From Tranzscheliella williamsii (lineage: Eukaryota; Basidiomycota; Ustilaginomycetes; Ustilaginales; Ustilaginaceae), in contig JALBYF010000018.1 of NCBI GenBank assembly GCA_023212725.1, positions 62,001-126,000 of the forward strand: a stretch of 64,000 bases of DNA, read 5' to 3'. The position numbers and the translations under genes were made by a program. The notes beneath the pieces were generated by a model. It was given only the letters and a program-made list of their open reading frames with translations, was not told where the DNA came from and did no database searches. Below are positions 38,501 through 48,826 of this stretch, piece after piece; position 1 is the stretch's first letter; every line of letters begins with the position of its first letter.

Positions 38501-40864
38501 TTGCAAGAGGGCAAGTCAGTCTTCTGCGGTAGGTCTAGCAGTTTCCTAAACAGCATCTGGTACGCTGGCCTCGGGAAGGAAGAGAAAGAAGAAGAAGAAG
38601 AAGAAGAAGAAGAAGAAAATGAACACAGCGGCGGTATCGATGGGGAAGATGATGACGACGAAGAAGGTGGCAATGGCTGCCTCAGTACACCTTTCGATGC
38701 AGAGGCCTCCATCGCGCAGCAATCAGGCGCTCTGAAATCTCCTTCGGCTGTCAACCTTGCCGCCGAACAAAGTACGATCCCCAAGCGTGGCCTGAAAAAG
38801 CGTCGGCCGTCATCATCGTCGATTAGCCGGTTGTCTGCATCCGATCGCACGGAACAAGAAAACGCGGGAGCAGAAACCTACAAACAGATTGCAGATGAAA
38901 AGCGCGCCGAAGGTCGCATTTCGTCCCGCGTCTACGTCGGTTACATCAAAGCTGGAGGTGGACTCTTGCTTTGTTTCGTCATCTTCCTGTCCTTTGCCAG
39001 CGCCGCCTTCTCTGACATTTACTCCAGTTGGTGGCTGCGGCTTTGGACAGTCGCATCCTCTAAATCATCAATCGAGCCGCACAGCAACGAATGGTGGATA
39101 TCGCGATGGGTAGCGATTCAGGCATTCCAGGTCGTTAGCGACGTCGTCGGCTATGCGGCGATTTGCACTGTTTCGTTGCTTGCCGGGCGTCGCTTGTTCG
39201 ATCAGCTTCTGAGGAAGGTTCTATGTGCCCCACTCAGTTTCCATGATTCGGTACCATCAGGTCGCTTGTTGAACAGATTTGGTAAGGACATGGAAACGAT
39301 CGACAGCTCGATTGCGCAGGATCTGGAATCAGCGGTCCATAACATCTTATTCGCTGTGGCAGCGCTGGTGGCAACGTGGATCGGCGGCGGGTTCATCGTG
39401 CTGGTCGTTCTCTTGATCATGTCGCCCATCTTCTATTATCTCACTGCAACTTTCAGTGTCGCTGCACGCGATCTTAAGCGACTGGACTCCACCACCTCTT
39501 CACAGCGGATCACCTGTTTCACAGACCTAGTCACCGGAGTGATTACCATACGGGCCTACGGATCCTCTTCACTCTACTTCAAAATGCTACTGCAAAAGCT
39601 TGACGAGAATATGCAGTTCTTCTATTGGCAATTCATGGTTCGACAGTGGCAAAGCTTCTTATTCTCCGTGACGAGTTCCGGATATGTTATTGCTGTCCTT
39701 CTCGTCGTGACGCTGAGCCCCAACTTTCCTGCCAGCCGTGCCGGATTCACGCTTTCCTTCGTACAAGGCCTCGTCATCACTTTGATCGATTCCATGCGAA
39801 GCGCCACCAACGTCGAGCAAGAACTGGTAGCTGTGGAGCGCGTCCTGGAATACGCAGAGGTGAAATCAGAGGCTCTGGACTCGACCTCTACCTCTGTTCC
39901 TTCCCATTGGCCGTCCTCGGGCAGAATCGAAATAGAGAACCTGCATCTGCGCTATGCGCCAAACTTGCCAGACGTGTTGCAAGGCGTTACGCTCAGCATT
40001 GCGCCTGGGGAGAAGGTCGGCATTGTCGGTGCCACCGGCTCGGGAAAAAGCACGCTCGTCTCGGCGCTTTTTCGCTTCTTCGAATACCACGGCGGATCGA
40101 TTATCATCGATGGCATCGATATCGCTCAGATCGGACTGAAGGACCTGCGCAGCCGGATAAAAATTGTGCCGCAAGACCCTTTAATTCTATCCGGGACACT
40201 CAGGAGCGCTGTAGACCCCGTTGGTCTGTATGATGATGATAGCATCCATGCTGTCTTGATCCGCGTCGGGCTGTTGCGGCCGAAGGCTGCAGGAGGTGGA
40301 GCTGCCGGGTACGGCACTTTTGAAGCCGCAGGCGGTGGCCGCACGCAAGCTGGGCCCAGTGCCTCAGCTAGTGAGGCGCTGCTGGGCGCGGGGGGCGCGA
40401 GCACGGCCGAGGCGAGCGCGGATGACGACGAGTCGGGCGTGCTCACCTCGCTGGAGTCGCCGATTGCGGAGAGCGGCACCAACTTGTCGTCCGGGCAGCG
40501 GCAGCTGCTCTCGCTCAGCCGGATCCTGCTGACGTCGCGCGCGGCAGCCGGCGCCGGCGCCGGCGGCAAGATCGTGATCCTGGACGAATCCACCTCGTCG
40601 ATCGACTACAAGACAGACGCCAAGATGCAGACGCTGCTCGACGCCCATTTTGCGCAGAACGCCACCACGGTCCTCTCTATCGCCCACCGCCTCCGCTCCA
40701 TCATCTCCTTCGACACCGTCATCGTCCTCGACCACGGCCGCATCGTCGAACGCGGCAACCCTCGCCACCTCCTCCAGCTCCCCCACGGCCGCTTCAATGC
40801 CCTTGCCGCCGACACCGGCCCCGAGGAGTACGCCGCGCTGAAGCGCTTGGCTGGCACCCCGTAG
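35567..40864 (+). CDS. ABCC (MRP-type) full-length ABC transporter
   Basis: This 1765-aa single-exon protein has the layout TMD0, TMD1, NBD1, TMD2, NBD2 of the multidrug-resistance-associated ABCC subfamily. NBD1 has Walker A GKIGSGKT at residues 790-797 and signature LSGGQ at 902-906. Its Walker B ends ILIDD, with Asp in place of the catalytic Glu, the usual ABCC asymmetry. NBD2 has GATGSGKS at 1488-1495, LSSGQ at 1640-1644 and ILDES. Homologues (yeast Ycf1, Bpt1, Ybt1, Yor1) pump glutathione conjugates, bile acids or drugs at the vacuolar or plasma membrane; the substrate is not predictable here. The NBD1-TMD2 linker has a poly-Glu run near residues 1005-1018. NBD2 contains an extra Gly/Ala/Ser-rich stretch (about 1572-1622), and the G+C content rises sharply there. 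The ATG at 35567 begins MNMNLEETVRP. Confidence 0.93.
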   Translation: MNMNLEETVRPRFDKAAAQSRHVPSTMHLPFSIWGILAPVSELDHYMFATAAVAVALLIVVSSVSWPASSSKRSSVTAYERFSHSLDTDLEPTSTADDTCDSVAEDKPYQIDDYPSLLAHALGTPTSPEAFVAKRLRINILIAVLAVIGLALDAASAVQVLVNHSRSTALPTSFYFITSTAVMKALMVILGLLDPRLSELGRLGAISFLSLVYLLAHLLTFLADYKDGSEKRPDIGQLLSILSCVPIFIVACISPTGPKIQLKAEGNLAARYAIRTRTTGGSVAQIVLGFAVLPVISSTYKNNKVTEMDVPGVDRTKRSAILGEQIIEIYRQQLERSKQQKPTSRSEGTMAWTLLKTLLLSHSKLLATLAILFIVTTVSFYLPKLGLSLVLRAMEDYEASLGDSEDTLEKRARATLLYSVAFYLSSVWESFTVFHYFKVVRVELQSLLQTQLTTLLAWKRLRQRSGGAAASVSADANADTVEKHGGDADSDVLGSVTAPNADDASVSASTPSQVLNLITTDVYRISGHTDMLAFGFMGPLEVIIGGYSAYLLLGNGALLGLAAAALMQPIAIYLGALTKRIDENLQKTRDKRVALLSETIRAIRMIKYEAWEDQITARISSARKEELRNQAKGWIIHTIFGGFFTLTPMVIILVSFGYYTLVEGNQLTASVAFPAVAVLMELKWAVVQLPNVFMDYIMCWTSLKRVGKFLETSEVDIPSTAARSTDVRSAPCRDPQVITFNDAQITWPREEVASDLLSSDPASGTSRLDTFTLQIPSVSLEVGKTNLVCGKIGSGKTLFLLSLLGEAQILSGTIQCPRSTPSATLSSSSPAGFTHWVDPTLVAYAAQHPFLSNASIRTNILFGLPYDAQRYRTVVLCCGLKPDLRILQGGDRTEIGEGGTNLSGGQKARISLARAIYSRAGTILIDDCLSALDAHTTKHVINKLWGDEGNESLLKGRTVVLVTHHVRLMADKAAKVLVLQEGKSVFCGRSSSFLNSIWYAGLGKEEKEEEEEEEEEENEHSGGIDGEDDDDEEGGNGCLSTPFDAEASIAQQSGALKSPSAVNLAAEQSTIPKRGLKKRRPSSSSISRLSASDRTEQENAGAETYKQIADEKRAEGRISSRVYVGYIKAGGGLLLCFVIFLSFASAAFSDIYSSWWLRLWTVASSKSSIEPHSNEWWISRWVAIQAFQVVSDVVGYAAICTVSLLAGRRLFDQLLRKVLCAPLSFHDSVPSGRLLNRFGKDMETIDSSIAQDLESAVHNILFAVAALVATWIGGGFIVLVVLLIMSPIFYYLTATFSVAARDLKRLDSTTSSQRITCFTDLVTGVITIRAYGSSSLYFKMLLQKLDENMQFFYWQFMVRQWQSFLFSVTSSGYVIAVLLVVTLSPNFPASRAGFTLSFVQGLVITLIDSMRSATNVEQELVAVERVLEYAEVKSEALDSTSTSVPSHWPSSGRIEIENLHLRYAPNLPDVLQGVTLSIAPGEKVGIVGATGSGKSTLVSALFRFFEYHGGSIIIDGIDIAQIGLKDLRSRIKIVPQDPLILSGTLRSAVDPVGLYDDDSIHAVLIRVGLLRPKAAGGGAAGYGTFEAAGGGRTQAGPSASASEALLGAGGASTAEASADDDESGVLTSLESPIAESGTNLSSGQRQLLSLSRILLTSRAAAGAGAGGKIVILDESTSSIDYKTDAKMQTLLDAHFAQNATTVLSIAHRLRSIISFDTVIVLDHGRIVERGNPRHLLQLPHGRFNALAADTGPEEYAALKRLAGTP
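38584..38619 (+). repeat. GAA trinucleotide tract in ABC transporter
   Basis: A run of GAA/GAG codons encodes a poly-glutamate stretch in the linker after NBD1 and is likely length-polymorphic. Confidence 0.85.
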
Positions 40865-41113
40865 ACCACCCCGAGCCCACTGATCCACGCTCCTTCCCGA
40901 GTCACATGCGCACACACGATTCCAATATGAACTCCACTAGACTCGAGTAGAAATAGACGACTGGTATTGCGCACCAGGAGTGCAGCTGTGCCGCCGTGGC
41001 AGGAGGATAGGAGTGTGCGAATAACGCTGATCTGCATCGAGCGGCAGCCGCGCGTGTGGGTTCGGTGCGCGACCTAGTCTTACACGAAGGGGACCGCGAT
41101 GGTTTAGCTGAGG

Positions 41114-42916
41114 CTAGGCCGGTGTCGGAGAGGCAGAGGCAGAGGCATCCGGCTTTGTCCTGGCGCGAACGCCGCGCAGGAGGGCGAGGTTGGATTTGGC
41201 GCCCGGGGGCTTTTTGGCCGGGGCCATGCCGTGGCGTGGGGTCCAGGGGCCGAGGGAGCTGTCGCTGTAAAAGTCCATGGGGTAGTCGCCGTCAAGGGGC
41301 CGGTGCTTGTCTGCGGCGGGCGGCTGCGCGTGCGCGCCAGCGGCGGCGGGGGTCCTGCTCATGCCGAGCCCGTCGACCTCCTCCTGCCAGCCCTTGACCT
41401 TCTTCAGACTGACCGCCGCCTCGTACGGGCTTAGCAGAGGCTTAGCAAACGCGGAGCCCCAATCGATCGAGAGCCGGGGACAGCTCGACTGGATAAATGC
41501 AGCCAGATGTGGGCCGAACAGCGCGAGCTTCTGCGGAGACAGCTCGGACAGCAGAATCGGAACATGCGGGATCGCGGGCACGTGCTCCGACAGCGACGAG
41601 CTGAGCGACTCCAGCACCCTGAGACTGCCTTGACGCCCGAGCGTGCCGAGCACGACACCCCAACCCGAAGCCTGGCTGGGGGCGGGACCAGCCTTCGAAT
41701 CAGCACGTATCGTCTGCTCGGGAGTAAGATCCATCGCTGCCACGCTGTCCTGCGCCGACCGGACAGCCTCGGCGCGCGTCCTGCGCATCTCAGCGTGGTC
41801 GTAAAGCTCTCTGACAAAGCGCTTGGTGTAGGGATCGTATCTAAACGCAGGGATGCGCGGGTTGGCGATCATAATGGACTCTAGGTGGAATCGGCCGTCA
41901 CCTACATAGATGATGGCGTCGATGCTGTCTTTGTCCAGCTTGGGCGAAGTGCAGCCGAGAATCTCGCCTGGACTGAGAGGCTTGACTTGTGGTACGGTTA
42001 CTTTGTACTCGCCATGCGCCCAAGATTTCCACTTAGAGCCCTGAGCAATGTGCTCCACCGCTTCTCCGTCCGCCGTACCAGCGGGTAGCATGAGCCTTTC
42101 AGATACGGGTCCCGTAACGATCTGACCGTCTTCTAGGCAATATTGCTTCTGTTCCAGGGCCTCTCGCAAACCGTTGATAGCATTGATGAATTGCACCGTT
42201 CCGACTAGAGCAAGGTGAGTCGGAGGCTGCGAGCCGGTAGGTGTTGAAGCCGATCCATTGCCGGGCGCTGCCTGTGGTGGTGTGTCCTCGCCGATCTGAA
42301 GCTGGGCCCTACCCGCGCTTTCATCAACGACAGCGCTTTGCCCCGCTGTGTTTTGAGATCCTCCGAGGATCCTAGCTCGGAAGTCGTCGCGCTCGCTTGG
42401 GAAGTTGGCGCGCACGGTCGCAGCCAAATGAGCAGGATCGATGGAGATCTCGACAAAGACGTACAAGGTCTTGATGGCTGTTTGATCGACGGGGATGAGG
42501 CAGCTATGGCCATAGTGGACGAGCATGTCGCAACCCAACGCCATAGCTGTGTAGTCGTCTACGCAGCAGGCTCCATAGGTGACGTCGCCCATGATGACAG
42601 TGGTAGCCTTTGTAAAACGCTCCACAATGTCGGCGATGCCGGTCGCCCAAAGAGTTAGACCTTCAGGCATTTGTAACGCAACACATTCCGCATTGGCCTT
42701 TCGGATATGATGAATGGTCTTGTGTATCTCAAAGTTGTAGTTTGGCGGCAGAATGGAGGAAACGGCTTGGTTGAGTTCAGCATCGTCTAGAAGCTCCTGA
42801 GGCACAGCATTGGCGACACGCGGGCGAGAGGGCCCAGCGCCATTGGTTGCGCCTGTGGGCTGGCCGATGAAGCGCTTCCGAGGCTTTTCAGCGTTGCTAG
42901 ACCCTGCTGCCTCCAT
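41114..42916 (-). CDS. DPH1: Diphthamide biosynthesis protein Dph1
   Basis: The 600-aa product is Dph1. With Dph2 it forms the radical-SAM-like iron-sulfur enzyme that transfers the 3-amino-3-carboxypropyl group of SAM to the eEF2 histidine, the first step of diphthamide synthesis. Diagnostic sequence is [10 protein letters not shown] followed by [33 protein letters not shown], which is Dph1-type rather than Dph2-type. The three cluster cysteines are visible at about Cys117 (GACC), Cys322 (LGCTSPKL) and Cys479 ([11 protein letters not shown]). Low-complexity insertions occur at residues 187-232 and 405-418, and the C-terminus has a 100-residue disordered tail. I start at ATG 42916 ([19 protein letters not shown]), which matches the usual family N-terminus. 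An in-frame ATG at 42997 would add 27 residues. Confidence 0.94.
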   Translation of the reverse strand: MEAAGSSNAEKPRKRFIGQPTGATNGAGPSRPRVANAVPQELLDDAELNQAVSSILPPNYNFEIHKTIHHIRKANAECVALQMPEGLTLWATGIADIVERFTKATTVIMGDVTYGACCVDDYTAMALGCDMLVHYGHSCLIPVDQTAIKTLYVFVEISIDPAHLAATVRANFPSERDDFRARILGGSQNTAGQSAVVDESAGRAQLQIGEDTPPQAAPGNGSASTPTGSQPPTHLALVGTVQFINAINGLREALEQKQYCLEDGQIVTGPVSERLMLPAGTADGEAVEHIAQGSKWKSWAHGEYKVTVPQVKPLSPGEILGCTSPKLDKDSIDAIIYVGDGRFHLESIMIANPRIPAFRYDPYTKRFVRELYDHAEMRRTRAEAVRSAQDSVAAMDLTPEQTIRADSKAGPAPSQASGWGVVLGTLGRQGSLRVLESLSSSLSEHVPAIPHVPILLSELSPQKLALFGPHLAAFIQSSCPRLSIDWGSAFAKPLLSPYEAAVSLKKVKGWQEEVDGLGMSRTPAAAGAHAQPPAADKHRPLDGDYPMDFYSDSSLGPWTPRHGMAPAKKPPGAKSNLALLRGVRARTKPDASASASPTPA

Positions 42917-44791
42917 ATTGTTGGTCTTATGGACTTTCGTGAGAAGCAAGCAGTGGCGTGGATCTTGGACAGGGTCACACCAAAACTTTGGCGCCATCAG
43001 CCGAGAAGGTGGGCTTTTGTAGAAGTTTTAAGTCTAACAGAAAGATGACCATCCCCTCTTTCGTGCGAGTGGGGAAAAGTTAGTGTGGCAAAGTTACCAA
43101 TTTTAGTGGCTCAGCCTAAGGTCCCGTCGGAAAGCCTCTTTGCCGGAATCAGGCCTAAGTATGTTTTGCACTAACCCACTTCAAAGTAGCCCGCTAAAGA
43201 GTGGTCTGCAACTTAGACGGTGCCAGGCATTCGGGGGCAGTTAGATATATGTTGCTAGTAGCCACTACACACGCTGTACTAATGAGGGAAGGGGATACTA
43301 GTCGTTTGCCAGTGGCGCTGCACGTCAACTCGATGCCGACGGAAGCTGGCCGCGCGAGACCCCTGCTGTAAAGTCGCACCTGTCAACGTTGACTTGCTAA
43401 ACACAGGAGCGAGACAAGCATGCACCTACAACACAGGAAATGTTGTCATGTGAGATGGAGCTAGCGCCGATGCATCTTGCACTGGCGAGGAATGGCAGAG
43501 GCTCGCCAGGGCCTTTCGGTTGCTACCACATACGTCGGTCACAGCAGTGGAGCCTAAGGATCTTGTGGAGAAAGCGATCTAGCCGAAGCGTAAAGACGCA
43601 ACGAATTATACCTAGCATCTTTTGCGGATTGTCAAATACTTTTAAGGAAGGCTGTACTACCGGTTGAATGCGAGAGCGAGCACGGTTGAATCTCAGCACC
43701 ACACGTTGCAGGCGAGGTTCCGCTTAAATTTGCAAATGTTCAACGTCTTGTAATGGTTGCCAAGATGCAGCTTCCGCAGTCGGTTCAACTCGCCTAGGCC
43801 CAAAAGTGTCTTTAAGCGGATACGGATAAGTGAGCATGGATTTGGGCCACTTTAGCCTGCCATCATCACGTACACTTTGACTAGGCGAGTCTCGGGGTCC
43901 GCGGCAGAAGACTGGTCTGAACGCAGCAAAGCTCCTCACACTGTAGGGCTGTGACTTTCTAAACTCGCTCGCTGCTCCTTCCAGGCAGGCGAAGCACTCG
44001 TGACCGTATGTAGACAACCTCAGCGGTGATCGCAACTGCGCAGATGGCGTCCGCCTGAGTTGCCGCTTTGCGTTCCTTGCTGAAGAGCATTCACAAATTG
44101 CAGCCTTTTTATTTGCCAACCGTAGATGGCTGCTGCACGATCTAGGCCTGTCAATAGTCTCGGCGGCTGCAACGCGCATCAGTTAGGCCTCGCTTGCACA
44201 GCATCAAGCTGGTACATTATGAATATCAATCGTCGTGACTTAAGTTCTTGTAGTCTACGGGGTCCCGTGCTTTCAATGCCAGATGTACCCCAGACATGGA
44301 ATTCCCCCAGACTTTTCGTGCATAATGCATCTCCATGAATCTTCGGCTTTTAGGGCAGATGTGTCACTCTACCGCTCCCTCTAGCTGCGAGTGTACGAAA
44401 TAAGAGTCTCTTTGAGCCGTTGCACGCTCGCTCCCCCTTCTGGAGTCTTAGCTCCGCATTCAAGTGGCCTCAGAATCCCACCTAAAGCCTAACTCTGTCG
44501 CCACAGTGTTCCAGGCCGACCGTAGGTTTGTACCTCTTGTTGCTGTCCCTTCACCACCCGCCTCCAGATCCTCTCCATCCACCTTATCCGCTTCAGCCGG
44601 TCACCATCGAGCGAGAAGCAGAAACACGGCTTTCCGCCGTCCCATTGCGTCCAGCCGCGAGCGTCACAAACAGTAATAACGGCTGCCACTCTCGCTAGAA
44701 CCGCCAGGTCGTAAGTCGCGGTTTTTATTTCAGGCCCACGATCCAATTCTGCCGAACGGGTCAGCCGCCGTTGCCGTTCTTTCTACCGACC
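42917..44791. promoter_or_regulatory. Divergent DPH1 / Zn2Cys6 factor upstream region
   Basis: This 1.87-kb non-coding interval has short random open frames on both strands, none recognisable. Relatively AT-rich patches lie near 43030-43110. It presumably contains the promoters of both flanking genes; the long distance suits a regulated transcription-factor gene. Confidence 0.4.
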
Positions 44792-46156
44792 ATGAGCTAC
44801 AGCGGCGACCATCACAGCTCGGCACATCCGTCGAGCTCTGTCTCCCCAAGCTCTTCTGTTGGTATGGCACTGTCACGACGCCTGACACTCGACGACATCC
44901 ATGTCCCGGCCGGCTTCGAGATTTGCAGAGGGCTGGGTGAGAACGGTCGAGTTTATCCCAGTGAGGAAAGCATTCGGAAAGCTGCCGAGGTGTTGCAGTC
45001 GCTTCGTGGCCGCATGCCGGATGGCTCCGACGGTCAAGTGGCGGCATGCGACTACTGTCGGAGACGAAAGATTCGTTGCAATCGGATCAAGCCTACCTGT
45101 GGCAGCTGTGCGCAATCTGGCCGCAAGTGCACCACTGAAGATATGCTGAGAAAGCGTGGCCCACCAAGCAAAAAGGAGCGCGCCATTCTCGAAGCAGCAG
45201 GCATCCTCTTTCGAGGTACTCGTCCCCACCGCCGACGTCGCACTGCTACTACCTCGCTCGGGTCCGGTGTGGCTTCGAAGCGCGACGAGCTCTTTGTCAA
45301 GGCCAATGCCATAGCGGGTGAATGCCGTACACGCGCCAACAGCGCCAACTCGCTCGCTCCCATTGCCTTCTGCGCAGACGACACATCACCACAACTGGCG
45401 CAACTTCAGGGCGGCTCGAAAAGCTCCTGGATGGAGATGCTCTCGGTCGCTAGTCAGGCAGTCAATCCGTTTGCTGATTCCCCGGCCTCTTCACCGTCCG
45501 ATATCTCGACCAACGAAACCCTCAACCTCGATGCGGGAGCCTGTGACTACCTTGTTTCCAGCGCTACCAGCCAGTACAGTGCTGGTATCTCGACGCTCCT
45601 AGGTGCACGCACGGGTGATGCGCCCTGGGATCCCTCCGTCGCCGCATTTGCCATGCATGACCCGCACAAGATCGACTACGAGCCCGTCCCCACAGGCGGC
45701 ACATATACCCGACTTGCAACAGAGATGTACGCCAAGCCGTATATCGTGGGGACTGCGCCAGCAGCTGCCCGTTCGCCCTTGGCTTCCTTTGACGCAGGTG
45801 CTCTGGATTGGTCCTCAACTGGCCTCTCGTTGCAGCAGTATCAGATGCTCTTTCCGTCTGCCAACCACGCTCAGAACCCCACACAGACCAGTCACTTTTC
45901 TCAAAATACCGAAACCTACCCTTCCGCGCCACAACCATACCATCCGCCATCCTTCGCCGACTGTCGCAGCGCTGCTGCGTCGGAAGCAGAGGCGTTTCGC
46001 ACCGCCATGGCGCACTTTTTCCCGCCAGCCACGCACGCTACGCCCGAGCCTGGACAGTTCAACCCGGTCCAAACCGGCTTTGCTCTCTCTCAGGCGCATT
46101 GCCAGAATCTGCCATACGCCGATCCGTCCTTCGTCGCAGCCAGATCCTCGCCGTGA
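44792..46156 (+). CDS. Zn(II)2Cys6 transcription factor
   Basis: This 454-aa single-exon protein has a fungal binuclear zinc cluster at Cys86, 89, 96, 103, 106 and 113 (spacing C-x2-C-x6-C-x6-C-x2-C-x6-C). A basic linker KRGPPSKKER follows at 121-130. The cluster is preceded by an 85-residue N-terminus whose LTLDDIHVPAGFEICRGLGENGRVYPSEE segment looks structured. This is unusual, because many zinc-cluster proteins start near the cluster. The rest is Ser/Ala/Pro-rich with Tyr-Gln patches, probably a transactivation region. I see no fungal-specific middle homology domain. Target genes are unknown. The start is the ATG at 44792 (MSYSGDHHSS); the same open frame begins earlier, at a TTG codon. 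It is convergent with the SKN1/KRE6 gene. Confidence 0.88.
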   Translation: MSYSGDHHSSAHPSSSVSPSSSVGMALSRRLTLDDIHVPAGFEICRGLGENGRVYPSEESIRKAAEVLQSLRGRMPDGSDGQVAACDYCRRRKIRCNRIKPTCGSCAQSGRKCTTEDMLRKRGPPSKKERAILEAAGILFRGTRPHRRRRTATTSLGSGVASKRDELFVKANAIAGECRTRANSANSLAPIAFCADDTSPQLAQLQGGSKSSWMEMLSVASQAVNPFADSPASSPSDISTNETLNLDAGACDYLVSSATSQYSAGISTLLGARTGDAPWDPSVAAFAMHDPHKIDYEPVPTGGTYTRLATEMYAKPYIVGTAPAAARSPLASFDAGALDWSSTGLSLQQYQMLFPSANHAQNPTQTSHFSQNTETYPSAPQPYHPPSFADCRSAAASEAEAFRTAMAHFFPPATHATPEPGQFNPVQTGFALSQAHCQNLPYADPSFVAARSSP

Positions 46157-46482
46157 GACATGGCACTGTCTAATGACCTTGCCGTTTCTGCTCTTCTTCT
46201 TTGCTAATCACTATCGTGTATCGTGTAATACCGTTGCCGCTCTGCATCTTGCTACTACAGTACCTCTCTAGCGGTATCTATGTCCTGCTGCCACCCTCTC
46301 CTCACTTATTCTAGCGTCCCCGTATACCTGTATTATTGATCGTAGACACCAGAATCGGGAGCCTTCACTCCTAGCAATCAGGCAGCTGTCTCGTACTGGC
46401 TGTGCAACGAAAGGCCTTGCCGACCTCACAACGGTGATGAAATCCGGACAGCGAGACACGTGCAGCAGCGCGGCTCGGCCGG
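46157..46482. other. Convergent 3' intergenic region TF / SKN1
   Basis: These 326 bp lie between convergent stop codons. They are pyrimidine-rich near 46180-46260 and hold the presumed 3' UTRs of the transcription factor and SKN1/KRE6. No gene is supported. Confidence 0.5.
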
Positions 46483-48826
46483 CTAGCAATTGTCCTTTAA
46501 GCTGTTCTTGGGCCAACTGTACCGGTCGGCGAGGTGTGGGTGCAAGTGGGAGTCCAGATCAGCAAGGGCCGGTGAGGGGACGGTGGGGACGAGGAAGGGA
46601 CTTACGCATACTTGTCCTGGGGAAAGACTGTGTAATTGGGGTTAGTGTAGATGTCGAGGTGGTCGTGGATGTACTTTGCGGTGGGGTGGTCGGGGGGGTC
46701 GCAGGAGATGCGGTCTGGTTGGCCGTCCTTCTGGTAGACGCGGACATAGTCGACCTTGAGCGCGGTGGGGAAGGTGAGCTGCGCCCACTTGATCTTCTGG
46801 AACCCGTCCGAGAGGGCGAGGTTGAAGATGAGCGAGAGGGGCTCGGTGGGAATGCGGCGCTGGCCGATCTGGGTCTGTTGGTCGGGGGCGAGTGCGGCGC
46901 CGGTGAGCGTCCAGCGCGGCTTGCCGTCGACAAACCAGGTGATCGACCCCGCGCCGTCGCCGCGCCAGTCGGGCTCGTACGCCACCCCGAACCGCACCGC
47001 CTGGTGCCCCGACAGCGCGAACGCCGAATCCGGCACCGGCGACACCGCAGACACCGCCTCCTGGAACACCCCGCCCGTGTACACGTTGAACTTGGTGTCC
47101 TGCTCGTGCAGCACCGACGCTTCCCCCCCCTGCCGCCACGAGTAGTTGGCATCGAAAGGCGCGATCTGGAAGCTCTGCGATGCGAACGCGTGGCCTGCCA
47201 GCACTTGCGTCTCCATTATGTCCACCTCCGGCGCCGCTCGCCCAACGTTAGGCGTCGGACCAGGATGGTCTTCCCCTTCACAGGTGCAAGCCGAGGTCCT
47301 TTGCCCCTCCAGGAAACTGATCTTGTTCTGCACCGTGTCAGAATACAAGCCGTGCGCATGCAGCGCCGCATACGGCCCGCTCTTGTCCGGCGTCGTCTGG
47401 TTGGCCAACGTCCCAACATCGCAGCTAGAATAGCTGTAGGGCCACTGTCACCTCTCAGCAATAGAGAGAGGGGAAATGAGAGGAAAGAACGGGGCGCCCT
47501 GTCTTGTTAGCCCGGGCTTTCCGTAGTACGCTGCGGCCAGTAGCTGGAGGCACGACTTACCATCCCCTGTGTGCTGCCTGCATATCCGGCTCTTCCCAGG
47601 TTGCCCATCATCCACAGAGCGGGCCAGTACCCTTCAGCGTCGTGCGCGCCCGGCAGCACGGCGCTGGCCTCGACATAGCCGCCCTGAAAGCAGAATTTAT
47701 TCCAGCTCTGCAGCATGCCCGACTGAAAGTTGAGATTATGCGTCTCCTTCTCCAAGATCCAGAGGTTCAGGAAGCCGTGCGATGTGTTGACCGCCTCGGG
47801 GGAGTACCATTCGTAGTCGCCCGTGACCCAGTAGTGCAGGTTGACGGCTTCCCAGAAGGGGTCGTCGCCTGGCCAGAACGTGCGGCCCTCCTGATTGAAC
47901 TCGTCGCTGAAGACAAGGTGGTAGCCGGCGCCGTCGGGATGCTGCCAGGTGTGCGCCGATGTTGGCGTGTCGGGATCGACGAGCTGGAACAAGCCAGGGA
48001 GCTCCGGCACCTGCCCGCTGCCGTTGGTGCCGCCAAGGCCGAACCCCACCGCCTTGTGGTGGCTGCCCACCCGCAAGAAGACGGACAAGATCGGATACCC
48101 TACGAAAAGGAGCAGGACCGAGCTGCTCATCACCAAGAGTGTGCCGAGGTTGAGCACAGCTCTCGAGCCGAGGCAGCAGCACGAAGTCGCCGAGAGCCAG
48201 CGTCGCGGACGCTCGCACCCCGGCACATGCAGCCAGTCATCCGCTTCCGGGCCCTCATCGTAGTCGTACAGCCCGCTGATGGCCTGCACGCTCCACGCGC
48301 GCGCCTCTTTCACGCTGCTATCGTGATTACTGCTGCGGCCCACGCTGCCATGTTCATTGCCCTTGGCGTTTACTGCCATCTGCGCAGACGCCTGCCTCGC
48401 CGCTGTTTGCACTGGAACATACCTTTCCTTTTTGTTCGTCTTCGCGGCTGCACGCTGAGCGCCTGGACAGAGCGGCACAGGCGGTATCGAATGCTGGCGG
48501 GGTGCCCCGGCACAAGGCCGTTCCGAGATCTCGTTGGCCTCCTTCACCCCCCTCTCACGAGCTGGAATCGATGCGGGTTGCACGGGGTGGGGAGGCGAGG
48601 GCTGCAAGAGTCGAGTCGAGGGCGAGACAGCAGTATCGCTGTCAGCAGACGAATCAGCAGCAGACGTATGCGTATCTTGACGGCCGACTTCTTTGAGCGT
48701 GCGAATTGGCGCAACGTCAGGCTGTGCCTCACGTTCCACCGGCGCCTTTCCTGCGCCAGACGCGCCAGGAGCATTGTCGGCGCCCTGGCTGTGACGGGAC
48801 TGGGAGGACGGATTCGGACCATCCAT
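46483..48826 (-). CDS. SKN1: Kre6/Skn1-type GH16 protein for beta-1,6-glucan synthesis
   Basis: Three exons (48826-47561, 47444-46606, 46516-46483) join across introns of 116 and 89 nt with GTAAGT donors and ACAG acceptors. The product is a 712-aa type II membrane protein. Junctions read TQGM|WPYSYSSCDVGTL and QDKYA|WPKNSLKDNC-stop, both matching the SKN1 family. The last exon is only 34 nt. Residues 1-222 are a disordered cytosolic tail. One transmembrane helix covers about 223-250. A lumenal GH16 domain follows, containing WPALWMMGNLGRAGY and the catalytic signature EVDIME at residues 495-500. Kre6/Skn1 proteins act in the ER/Golgi and plasma membrane in making cell-wall beta-1,6-glucan. 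The start is the ATG at 48826 (MDGPNPSSQ). The open frame extends upstream, but the sequence there is unlike the family. Confidence 0.93.

Noticed and set aside
39625..40233. 202-codon frame within the ABC transporter
   Set aside because: It is an alternate frame of the ABC coding sequence, with no independent domain or start context.
26986..40864. Peroxygenase, GH9 and ABCC transporter as a biosynthetic or lignocellulose gene cluster
   Set aside because: The genes are interrupted by YSC84-like and long non-coding stretches, lie on mixed strands, and no synthase, P450 or shared regulatory motif accompanies them. Proximity alone does not support a cluster.
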